A stretch of 64,000 nt of DNA from Cohnella zeiphila (GTDB taxonomy: Bacteria; Bacillota; Bacilli; Paenibacillales; Paenibacillaceae), in assembly GCF_014212055.1 (NCBI RefSeq), contig NZ_JACJVO010000020.1:160533-224532 (forward strand), in the 5' to 3' direction. A program made the position numbers and the translations under genes. This document shows, one piece after another, positions 53,275-60,858 of the stretch. How positions within the stretch are numbered: the stretch's first letter is position 1; each line of letters begins with the position of its first letter. Below the pieces are notes generated by a model that saw only the letters and a list, made by a program, of their open reading frames with translations, was not told the DNA's origin and ran no database searches.

Positions 53275-54572
53275 GAAGACGGCGGATCGGCCGGGGCTGG
53301 CTGGCGCCGGCGTCGCTGCTGCTGGCAGGCATCCTGCTTGCCGGATGCTCCACTTACTCGCTCGTGGACGACCCGGCCGGGGCGTCTCCCGGCGCCGCTC
53401 CGGGATCGACGGTCGACCTGACGTTCTGGCATACGTTCAGCGACGTAGAGTCCAAAGTATTCGAGACGCAAGTGCTGCCGATGTTCGAGAAAGAGCACCC
53501 GAACATCGTCGTGCACGCCGTCCGCCAGAACTATACGTCGCAGCTGAACGACAACATCGTCGCCGCGGTCGCCGACGACAAGCAGCCGGACGTCATGCGG
53601 ATGGACATCATCTGGGTGCCCCAGTTCGCGAGCAGCGGAGCGTTGACCGACCTGTCGACAATGCCGGACTTCGGCGATTACGAGCACCGTTTCACCGGCT
53701 CGCTGCTGCAGACGAACCTTTATGACGGCCGCTACTACGGCATCCCGCTCGACGCGACGACGATGGTGCCGATCTACGACAAGAAGCTGCTCGCGGAAGC
53801 GGGCCTCTCCGCCCCTCCGCAAACGTTCGACGAGCTGATCGCCGCTTCGCGAAAGCTGAAGGCCAAAGACGAAGGCTTGTTCGGCATCAGCGTCTGCTGC
53901 TCGAGCACGTGGGGAATGCTTCCGTATTTTCGGACGCTTGGGGGGGAACTGCTCGGTCCGTCGCTGGACCGCGCGAGCGGCTATCTGGACAGTCCCGCCA
54001 GCGTCAAGGCGATGGAGAAGCTGAAGGGCTGGTTCGACGAAGGGTTGATCAGCCCGTCCGTCGTCGGGGGCGAACCCGGCGGGTGGGACGGCTTGTTCGA
54101 CGGGAAAATCATGATGATCGACGAGGCGCATTGGTTTTTTACTTCGAACGAGACGACCGCCAACGCGCCGCGCCTGGCCGACATGGAGACGGCGCTCTTT
54201 CCGTCGGACGTCCGGGAGGGAACCTCGGTGCTCGGCGGCGAGAACCTGGTGCTGTTCAAAGGCTCGCGCCATCCGCAGGAAGCGTGGACGTTCATGAAGT
54301 TCCTCGTGTCGGAGCCGGTTCAGGAGCTGATGGCGGGGACGGGGCTCATCCCGTCGATCAAAGGGTTCGACCGGGACAAGCTGAGACCGGAGTTCCGCGT
54401 CTACCTCGACCAGCTGAGCCGCGCCGACCCGCGCCCTCCGGTTCCGCAGTGGGATCAGGTCGACGAGGTGTTCTCCCGGACGGTCACGCGCATTCTCGTC
54501 GGGGAGAAGCCGGCGGCGGAAGCGATGAAGGAAAGCGCGGCGGAAATCGACGGCATTCTGGCCGGGCCTTGA
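53271..54572 (+). CDS. Solute-binding lipoprotein coupled to the two-component system
   Basis: A 433-residue family 1 binding protein. The lipobox is LLAGC with Cys at about residue 25, followed by a short Pro/Gly/Ala linker and VDLTFWHTFSDVESKVFETQ. It shares blocks with the importer binding protein at 44028 (PDVMRMD, YYGIPLD), so the two are paralogues. Translation is coupled to the response regulator by a 4-base overlap, and no permease follows. I infer a sensory role, feeding ligand information to the kinase, although use of the 45.5-47.3 kb permeases cannot be excluded. Confidence 0.9.
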   Translation: MRRRRIGRGWLAPASLLLAGILLAGCSTYSLVDDPAGASPGAAPGSTVDLTFWHTFSDVESKVFETQVLPMFEKEHPNIVVHAVRQNYTSQLNDNIVAAVADDKQPDVMRMDIIWVPQFASSGALTDLSTMPDFGDYEHRFTGSLLQTNLYDGRYYGIPLDATTMVPIYDKKLLAEAGLSAPPQTFDELIAASRKLKAKDEGLFGISVCCSSTWGMLPYFRTLGGELLGPSLDRASGYLDSPASVKAMEKLKGWFDEGLISPSVVGGEPGGWDGLFDGKIMMIDEAHWFFTSNETTANAPRLADMETALFPSDVREGTSVLGGENLVLFKGSRHPQEAWTFMKFLVSEPVQELMAGTGLIPSIKGFDRDKLRPEFRVYLDQLSRADPRPPVPQWDQVDEVFSRTVTRILVGEKPAAEAMKESAAEIDGILAGP

Positions 54573-54591
54573 GCGGGAGGAGAGAGACCGC

Positions 54592-55440
54592 ATGTTGGAA
54601 ATGTTCAGCTTCGAAGCTTCGGTTCCGCTGCATTTGTTCGAATACCGCCTGAAGCGGGAACGGACGGAGGAGCATTGGCATTCTTTCTACGAGATCGGGT
54701 ACTGCGCCGAAGGAAGCGGCCGGTTCCGGATCGGGGAAGCGGAGACGGCGGTCGGGCCGGGCTCCGTTTTGCTGTTTCCGCCGTACGAGCCGCATATCGG
54801 AGAAGGCGACGAGGACCGCGCGTGCCGCTGGTACTTTGCCTACTTCGACGAGCGGCTTTTGCCCGCGGACGAGCGCAAGCTGCTGCGGGCGTTCGTTCGC
54901 CCGGGCGTCTGGAACGAGCGGCAGCTGCGGGCTGCGGCGCCCGATTTTCCGGCATTGGGCGACTGGTTCGCCGCGATGCTGAACGAGTACGAGGCGAAGC
55001 GGCCGCTGTACGGAACGGTGCTGCGCGCCCGCATGCTGGAGCTGGTCGCGCGCCTGCATCGCGCGGAAGAGTCCCGCCACTCCCGCGAGGAGTGGAGCGG
55101 CCGGATGAAGGCGCTGGAGCGGCTGCGTCCCGCGCTCGATCACGTGGCCGCCTCGTTCCGCGAGCCGCTCGAACTGGCGGACGCGGCGGAGCGGGCGGGG
55201 CTCAGCGCGTCGCGATTCCGGCATCTTTTCATAGAGGGGACGGGCAAGAGGTTCAAAGAGTACTTGACGTTCGTCCGCATCCAGGAAGCGAAGCGGCTGC
55301 TTGCGACGGGGGACGGAACCGTAACCGAGATCAGCCTGGCCTGCGGATTTCAGAGCGCCGCCCCGTTCTACCGTTCGTTCCGTCAACTGGTCGGCGTTCA
55401 TCCGCTTGAATATCGTCGCCGCCATTCGGGGCGAGAATAG
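54592..55440 (+). CDS. AraC-family transcriptional regulator
   Basis: A 282-residue regulator. The N-terminal cupin (about 1-150, with HWHSFYEIGYCAEGSGRF and VGPGSVLLFPPYEPH) is a sugar-binding type. Two C-terminal helix-turn-helices are ELADAAERAGLSASRFRHLF and VTEISLACGFQSAAPFYRSF. ATG follows GGGAGGAGAG, 20 bases after the binding-protein gene, so it is in the same operon. It may act on the ADP-ribosylglycohydrolase gene or on the wider glucan island. Confidence 0.9.
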   Translation: MLEMFSFEASVPLHLFEYRLKRERTEEHWHSFYEIGYCAEGSGRFRIGEAETAVGPGSVLLFPPYEPHIGEGDEDRACRWYFAYFDERLLPADERKLLRAFVRPGVWNERQLRAAAPDFPALGDWFAAMLNEYEAKRPLYGTVLRARMLELVARLHRAEESRHSREEWSGRMKALERLRPALDHVAASFREPLELADAAERAGLSASRFRHLFIEGTGKRFKEYLTFVRIQEAKRLLATGDGTVTEISLACGFQSAAPFYRSFRQLVGVHPLEYRRRHSGRE

Positions 55441-55533
55441 CCGTTTTTGAGAAGGGTATGGCCGGAAAGAAGAAGCGCAACGGCGTCCCCGCGGGTATGG
55501 TTAAGACAAAACCGATAAGGGAGCGTGCTTGCG

Positions 55534-56931
55534 ATGGCAGGTTGGGACCGATTGCGGCAGCTGGTTCGTCTGGAAATCGTGCAGAGACGGGAAGAAGGCT
55601 GCAGCGTGGACGGGATGGAGGAGAAATGGAGAGCATGCGGCGAGGACGAAGCGAAGCTGACGGAGCTGTACCGGGAGCTGGCGCGGCTTGAGGTATCGAC
55701 CGACTTTCCGTTCGAAGAGCCGTCCGATCTGACGGGCATTCGCCGGCTGCGGCCGGACGGACCGCGCCGATATGAGGCCGATCATGACGAGATGACGTGG
55801 AACGACCGGTTCCTCGGCGCTTGGCTCGGCCGTTTGAGCGGCTGCGCGCTTGGCAAGCCGTTGGAGAACTGGGCGATGATGAGCGGAAGCGACGGGCGCC
55901 CGGGCTGGCGCAACGTCCAGCTATGGTTCGAAGGAGCCGACGCTTACCCGATTCGCGGATACGTACCGGAGCGTTCCCGCGCAGAATCGCTGGGCCTCTC
56001 GCTGGCGCGGTGGGGAAGCGCCAGCACGCGCGAAAGCATCCGCTTCATGGAGAGCGACGACGATGTCCGCTACACGGTGCTCGGCCTGCTCATGCTGGAG
56101 GAGCGAGGATTGAACTGGGACTCCTGGGACATCGGCAAGCTGTGGCACAGCCGGCTCGCCTACCAGCAGGTTTGCACCGCGGAGACGCAGGCCTACCTCA
56201 ACTTCGCGCAGACGACCTTCCATGCGGGCGGAGAGAAACCGGCGGACTGGGAGGCTCGCCTGGCGTGGGTGCGCACGCATCTGAATCCGTACCGGGAATG
56301 GATCGGCGCGCAGATTCGGGCCGACGGCTTCGCATACGGCGCGGCGGGCCATCCCGAACTGGCGGCGGAGCTGGCCTGGCGCGACGCTTCCTTTTCCCAC
56401 GTGAAGAACGGCATCTACGGGGAAATGTTCGTCGCCGCGATGATCGCCGCCGCGTTCGTCGAGTCCGACCCCGAGAAGATCGTCGCCGCCGGCTTAAGCG
56501 AGATCCCCGCGACGTCCCGGCTGGCCGCGGACGTCCAGCGCGCAATCGAGATTGCGCGATCCGCCGAAGAGCCGCTGGAGCTGGTCGAGCGGATCTGGGA
56601 AGCGTTCAAGCACTACGATCCCGTGCATACGAACAACAACGCGGCGCTTGTCGCGGCTTCGCTCATCCACGCGAACGGAGATTTCGATAAGGGAATCACG
56701 ACCGCCGTTCTCGGCGGATGGGACACCGACTGCAACGGCGCGACCGTCGGCTCTATCCTCGGAGCGAGCCTGGGCGCACGCGTGCTTCCCGCGCAGTGGA
56801 TCGAGCCGCTGAACGACACACTGCATGCCGACCTGCACGGCTTCCACCCGATCGCGATCTCCGAATGCGCCCGGCGCAGCTACCGGGTTTTCCGGCGGCT
56901 CCGGGAAGAAGCGGCCAGCTTGGCGGACTAA
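55534..56931 (+). CDS. ADP-ribosylglycohydrolase-family protein
   Basis: A 465-residue protein. The C-terminal 390 residues are the (ADP-ribosyl)glycohydrolase all-helical fold with two metal sites: GRLSGCALGKPLENW, ESDDDVRYTVLGLL and GGWDTDCNGATVGSILGA carry the Asp ligands. The first 75 residues are an extra helical segment. In sugar-related operons of Paenibacillaceae this fold may act on a sugar glycoside rather than ADP-ribose, which is inference. I chose the ATG at 55534 (AAGGGA at 11 bases) over the GTG at 55525. Confidence 0.85.
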   Translation: MAGWDRLRQLVRLEIVQRREEGCSVDGMEEKWRACGEDEAKLTELYRELARLEVSTDFPFEEPSDLTGIRRLRPDGPRRYEADHDEMTWNDRFLGAWLGRLSGCALGKPLENWAMMSGSDGRPGWRNVQLWFEGADAYPIRGYVPERSRAESLGLSLARWGSASTRESIRFMESDDDVRYTVLGLLMLEERGLNWDSWDIGKLWHSRLAYQQVCTAETQAYLNFAQTTFHAGGEKPADWEARLAWVRTHLNPYREWIGAQIRADGFAYGAAGHPELAAELAWRDASFSHVKNGIYGEMFVAAMIAAAFVESDPEKIVAAGLSEIPATSRLAADVQRAIEIARSAEEPLELVERIWEAFKHYDPVHTNNNAALVAASLIHANGDFDKGITTAVLGGWDTDCNGATVGSILGASLGARVLPAQWIEPLNDTLHADLHGFHPIAISECARRSYRVFRRLREEAASLAD

Positions 56932-56945
56932 GCGAACGGACGGCC

Positions 56946-56988
56946 TTTGGCCATGAATAACCGATAAATTCGGTTATTCATGGCCAAA
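56946..56988. repeat. Perfect 19-bp inverted repeat (family B related)
   Basis: The arms TTTGGCCATGAATAACCGA (56946-56964) and its exact complement (56970-56988) enclose a 5-base loop, 14 bases after the ADP-ribosylglycohydrolase stop. The centre (TAACCGA, TCGGTTA) is that of family B. It may serve as terminator, although no T run follows. Confidence 0.8.
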
Positions 56989-57005
56989 TGGAGGTTGAGC
57001 GACCG

Positions 57006-57090
57006 GAGATAGCCGAAAAAATCGGCTAACGGGTGCACATGGCGGTCCCCATGACGGGAGATAGCCGAAAAAATCGGTTATCTCCCGTCA
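57006..57090. repeat. Two family B repeats, the second forming the end of psd
   Basis: GAGATAGCCGAAAAAA followed by TCGG occurs at 57006 and 57059. The second is enclosed in a longer inverted repeat (ATGACGGGAGATA at 57051 and TATCTCCCGTCAT at 57078-57090) that overlaps the last codons and the stop of psd. The same core is at 29413-29570. Confidence 0.8.
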
Positions 57091-57881
57091 TCCTCCTCTC
57101 CGGCCAGCGTGCCGAGCCGCTCGCCCATGCGCACTTTGGCGCCGGGCTTCAGGTCGGAGCGGGGCTCGCAGGTGCCGTCTTCGGCCAGCAGCACGACCGT
57201 CGAGCCGAATTCGAAATAAGCGAGCTCGTCGCCTCGCTCCAGCCGCTTCGGCCGAGGCTCCACGTACCGGATGCTGCTGACGTTGAGCGCGCCGACTTTG
57301 ACGACGGCGACTTCGCCGCCGTCGTGCCGGATGTACGTCACGAGCCGCTCATTCCGGGACAGCACTTTTCGCATCGACGTGAGGCCGAACTCGTTGACCG
57401 GGTAGACCCGGCCCGGAATCGCTTCGCTCTCAACCACGGCGCCCGAGCAAGGCGCGTGAATCCGGTGATAGTCGGTGGGACTCAAATAGAGAACCCAATA
57501 ACAGCCGTCCCGGTATTGGGACATCCGGGGCGAATCGTTCAGCAGCTCGTCCAGCGTATAGTCCTGCCCTTTGACCTGCAGCAGCGTTCCGTCGCGAACG
57601 ACGCCGCAGGCGGTAATCAAGGCGTCGACGGGACTGACGAGGGCGTCGGGCGCGGGATCGACGGGGCGAGAGCCCGGCTTCAGCCGCCGGGTAAAAAATT
57701 CGTTCAGCGACCCGTACTGTTCGATCGGCTTCTCCGCCTCGTGAGCCGCGATCCGGTATATCGCCGCGAAGCGGGGAATCATGCGCCGGCTCAGCGGCGA
57801 TTTGGCCAACCGTCCCGTCAGGCGGGACACGAATTTGCGCGAGGTCAACTCGGTCATGGCGCGCAGCAGCCAACGGTTCAT
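57078..57881 (-). CDS. psd: Phosphatidylserine decarboxylase proenzyme
   Basis: A 267-residue membrane-associated enzyme making phosphatidylethanolamine. The proenzyme cleaves itself at the FGST motif (between Gly226 and Ser227; many relatives have LGST), giving the pyruvoyl group. Other marks are YGSLNEFFTRRLKPGSRP, VSPVDALI and LSPTDYHRIHAPCSG with the active-site His. I chose the ATG at 57881 because MNRWLLRAMTELTSRK matches the family N-terminus, though AAAGGAG is 14 bases away; an upstream ATG at 57917 has no ribosome binding site. A phosphatidylserine synthase gene is not in the window. Confidence 0.92.
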   Translation of the reverse strand: MNRWLLRAMTELTSRKFVSRLTGRLAKSPLSRRMIPRFAAIYRIAAHEAEKPIEQYGSLNEFFTRRLKPGSRPVDPAPDALVSPVDALITACGVVRDGTLLQVKGQDYTLDELLNDSPRMSQYRDGCYWVLYLSPTDYHRIHAPCSGAVVESEAIPGRVYPVNEFGLTSMRKVLSRNERLVTYIRHDGGEVAVVKVGALNVSSIRYVEPRPKRLERGDELAYFEFGSTVVLLAEDGTCEPRSDLKPGAKVRMGERLGTLAGEEDDGR

Positions 57882-58079
57882 CTGGTTCCCGGCAACTCCT
57901 TTATCTCCCATGTTCAAGACCGGCGCGCCGTCTTCAGGCGCTCGGCGCTACGATTTCATTTAGTGTGCCACATCCCTCCGCAAAGTTCAAATCCCCAAGA
58001 TGGACAACCGCCGTGTTCGTTTGCACGCCGCACGTGTATGCTATCTCGATCAGTTCGCTTGAGCAGGAGGGAGCGCACC

Positions 58080-59255
58080 ATGGTAAAGGTGGCATTCGTA
58101 ACGCCCGGCGACTATCCGGTTCCTTCGCCCCGCGGAGGCTCCGTTGAACGGGTCGTGGAGAAAGTCGTGCCGCTGCTCGTTCCGTCCGTCGACGCCCGAA
58201 TTTTCGGACGGATCGGCCGCAGGCTGCGGACGCGAGGGCTGCATCGGGGCGTTCCGTGCGAACGGTTTCCGGCCAAAAGCAAAGCCCGGTACTGGCGAGC
58301 GGTAACGAACCGGCTTCGCGTCTATCGCCCGGACGTGATCCAGATCGAGAACCGGCCGTTGATGGTTCCCGTGTTGAAACGGCGTTTTCCGCAGGCGCAA
58401 GTGTGGCTAAGCCTTCAATCGAACACCTTCCTCGAACGTCCCTATATGACCCCGCGTTCGCTTCCGGGATGTCTGGAATCGGCGGACCGGATTTTGGTCA
58501 ACAGTCATTTTCTGAAAAAATACATCGCTCGGCGCGTTCCCCAAGCGGCGGAGAAGACGGGCGTCGTCCATCTCGGCGTCGAAGCGAACCGGTTCGCCGG
58601 GGGGCTGAAGGAGCTGGAGAAAGCGGAGCGGGGATGGAGCGGGCGCCGTGTCGTTCTGTTCGTCGGCAGGCTCATTCCGCTCAAAGGAGTGCACTTGCTG
58701 CTCGAAGCGCTGCCGGAACTCGTTCGCGAAGCGCCCGACGTACTTGTCGCCATTGTGGGCAGCCCGTTCTATGGCTCGCCCGTGACGACGTCGTATGTCC
58801 GCAAGCTGCACCGGATGGCCAAGCCATGGAAGAGACACGTTCATTTTCAGCCGTATGTCAGCCACCTTGAAATTCCCCGGTGGTTCGCGGCCGCGGACAT
58901 CGCGGTGGTTCCTTCGGTGCGGCGGGAAGCGTTCGGCCTCGTCAACGTCGAGGCGATGGCATCGGGGCTGCCGGTCGTCGCCAGCCGCGTCGGTGGCGTA
59001 TCCGAAGTCGTCGAGGACGGCGTGACGGGATTGCTGTTCGACCCGGCGAACGCCCGGTCCGAGCTCGGGTCCCGGATCACGCGGCTGCTGCGCGACGAAG
59101 CGCTGCGGCAGCAGATGGGCCGCAACGGCATGGAGCGGGTGCAGCGGCATTTTACCTGGGAGCACACGGCGGACCAATGGCTAGAGCAGCTGCGGCTGGC
59201 AACCGGCCGGGAGCGGGCCGGGACGGGACCCGATCGTTCTGAATTCCTTATTTAA
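58080..59255 (+). CDS. Glycosyltransferase family 4, spore-coat CotSA-like
   Basis: A 391-residue GT-B fold enzyme. The N-terminal domain begins VKVAFVTPGDYPVPSPRGGS. The C-terminal nucleotide-sugar domain has VVLFVGRLIPLKGVHLLLEA and the EX7E motif in REAFGLVNVEAMASGLP. It resembles CotSA/YtcC proteins of Bacillus spore coats, but could serve any cell-surface glycan. ATG follows CAGGAGGGA by 8 bases. It is divergent from psd. Confidence 0.88.
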   Translation: MVKVAFVTPGDYPVPSPRGGSVERVVEKVVPLLVPSVDARIFGRIGRRLRTRGLHRGVPCERFPAKSKARYWRAVTNRLRVYRPDVIQIENRPLMVPVLKRRFPQAQVWLSLQSNTFLERPYMTPRSLPGCLESADRILVNSHFLKKYIARRVPQAAEKTGVVHLGVEANRFAGGLKELEKAERGWSGRRVVLFVGRLIPLKGVHLLLEALPELVREAPDVLVAIVGSPFYGSPVTTSYVRKLHRMAKPWKRHVHFQPYVSHLEIPRWFAAADIAVVPSVRREAFGLVNVEAMASGLPVVASRVGGVSEVVEDGVTGLLFDPANARSELGSRITRLLRDEALRQQMGRNGMERVQRHFTWEHTADQWLEQLRLATGRERAGTGPDRSEFLI

Positions 59256-59260
59256 GAAGA

Positions 59261-59296
59261 AGAGAAGCCTCTCCCCGGGCGGGGAAGAGGCTTCTC
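59261..59296. terminator. Bidirectional terminator between the glycosyltransferase gene and mntH
   Basis: GAGAAGCCTCT and AGAGGCTTCTC form a perfect stem with inner CCCCG/CGGGG pairing, between converging genes. Confidence 0.85.
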
Positions 59297-59301
59297 GACG
59301 T

Positions 59302-60654
59302 TTAACCGAAAAGGGTGGCATACAGCAGATAAGCGTTCAGAACGACGATGAGTCCGGTAATCGCCCAGGCGGTCATTTTCAGCCACGGACGGTTGGCGAA
59401 TTCCCCCATCTTCTTCTTGCTGGACGTGAATTTAACGAGCGGCACGACCGCGAACGACAGCTGCATCGACAGAATGACCTGGCTGAGGATAAGCAGATCG
59501 TTCGTTCCTTTCTCCCCGTACAGCGCCGTTACGATGACCGCCGGGATGACGGCGATCATGCGCGTGATGAGGCGGCGAAGCCAAGGGGCCATCCGAAGCC
59601 CCAGGAAGCCTTCCATGACGATCTGCCCCGCGAGCGTGCCGGTCAGAGTGGAATTCTGGCCCGATGCCAGCAGCGCGACTCCGAAGAAGATGGAGGCCAT
59701 CGTCGTTCCGAGGAGCGGGGCGAGCAGGTGGTACGCTTCGCCGATATCGGCGACTTCCGAGTGCCCGCTTGTGTGGAAGGCCGCCGCGGAGATGATCAGA
59801 ATCGCCGCGTTGATGAACAAAGCGAAGAACAGCGCGATCGTCGAATCCAAGGTCGCGAAGCGGATCGCCTGGCGTTTGCCCAGCGTCGTCTGCTCGTACT
59901 GCCGGGTCTGCACGATGGAAGAGTGCAGGTACAGGTTATGCGGCATGACCGTGGCGCCCATGATGCCGATCGCGATGTACAGCATCGCCGGGTTCGACAC
60001 GATCTCGGATTTCGGCACGAAGCCCCGGACCACATCGCCGAACGCGGGATGCGACAGAATGAGCTCCGCTCCGAAGCAGATGCCGATGATCGCGATCAGA
60101 GCGATGACGAACGCTTCGAGATAGCGGAAGCCTTTGTGCTGCAGGAACAAGATGAGCAGCACGTCGGCCGAGGTCAGAATGACGCCGTAGAGCAGCGGCA
60201 AACCGAACAACAGGTTCAGCGCGATGGCGGCGCCGATCACTTCGGCCAGGTCGCAGGCCGCGATGGCCAGCTCGCAAAGGAACCACAGTCCGTAATTGAC
60301 GGGCTTGCTGTAATGATCCCGGCACGCCTGGGCGAGGTCCCGGCCGGTGACGATGCCGAGCTTCCCGGCCAGAGCCTGAAGAACCATGGCCATCAGATTG
60401 GAAAAGAGAATGACGGCGAGCAGCGTGTATCCGAATTGGGAACCGCCGGCGATGTCGGTCGCCCAGTTGCCCGGGTCCATATAACCGACCGCTACCATGT
60501 AGCCGGGTCCGACGAAAGCGAGAAATTTACGGAACCATGAACCGTTCTTCGGAATTCTCAGCGAACGGTGCGCTTCGGGCAGCGAGGGCTGGCTCGCTTG
60601 ACGGCGCCAGCCGCGCTGCGATTTCCCCGGCGCGACTGCCAGATCGTCTTGCAT
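59302..60654 (-). CDS. mntH: Divalent metal cation transporter MntH (Nramp family)
   Basis: A 450-residue proton-coupled Mn(II) importer with 11 helices. The metal-binding motifs are DPGNWATDI in helix 1 and [10 protein letters not shown] in helix 6, and the conserved intracellular motif [19 protein letters not shown] follows helix 8. An N-terminal basic extension of about 35 residues precedes helix 1. The ATG at 60654 lies 7 bases after AGAGGTG; the GTG at 60663 overlaps that site. The upstream MntR box indicates manganese repression. Confidence 0.95.
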   Translation of the reverse strand: MQDDLAVAPGKSQRGWRRQASQPSLPEAHRSLRIPKNGSWFRKFLAFVGPGYMVAVGYMDPGNWATDIAGGSQFGYTLLAVILFSNLMAMVLQALAGKLGIVTGRDLAQACRDHYSKPVNYGLWFLCELAIAACDLAEVIGAAIALNLLFGLPLLYGVILTSADVLLILFLQHKGFRYLEAFVIALIAIIGICFGAELILSHPAFGDVVRGFVPKSEIVSNPAMLYIAIGIMGATVMPHNLYLHSSIVQTRQYEQTTLGKRQAIRFATLDSTIALFFALFINAAILIISAAAFHTSGHSEVADIGEAYHLLAPLLGTTMASIFFGVALLASGQNSTLTGTLAGQIVMEGFLGLRMAPWLRRLITRMIAVIPAVIVTALYGEKGTNDLLILSQVILSMQLSFAVVPLVKFTSSKKKMGEFANRPWLKMTAWAITGLIVVLNAYLLYATLFG

Positions 60655-60722
60655 GTTGATCACCTCTCAGAAGTCGTCCCTAAAGTTGTTCAGGGCAACC
60701 TTTTTGGCGTATGAGACATAAT

Positions 60723-60738
60723 GTTTCCCTAGTGCAAA
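60723..60738 (-). promoter_or_regulatory. MntR operator of mntH
   Basis: On the minus strand TTTGCACTAGGGAAAC closely matches the Bacillus MntR box as I know it (TTTGC near the left, GGGAAAC at the right). It lies just downstream of the -10 box, a repressing position. Confidence 0.7.
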
Positions 60739-60754
60739 ACTTCTTGATGGTTAT

Positions 60755-60783
60755 AATATACGCTCGGCGCCCCGAAATGTAAA
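60755..60783 (-). promoter_or_regulatory. Probable SigA promoter of mntH
   Basis: On the minus strand TTTACA (60783-60778) and TATATT (60760-60755) are 17 bases apart, about 100 bases before the start codon. Confidence 0.6.
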
Positions 60784-60828
60784 CCTGTTTTTTTGCGTGA
60801 CGCGCCCATGGGTGAATGCATATGATAT

Positions 60829-60837
60829 GTTAGCTTG
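60829..60837 (+). promoter_or_regulatory. Possible mother-cell sporulation -10 box (SigK/SigE type)
   Basis: CATATGATA fits the CATA-N3-TA pattern of SigK -10 boxes, 22 bases before the repeat-protein start. The matching AC-type -35 box is too short to be convincing. Confidence 0.25.
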
Positions 60838-60858
60838 CATGCAGGGAAGGAGAGGGAC

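Noticed and set aside
57033..59255. 740-codon open frame joining antisense psd with the glycosyltransferase
   Set aside because: The glycosyltransferase starts at 58080 with a perfect ribosome binding site; the upstream part is the shadow of psd.
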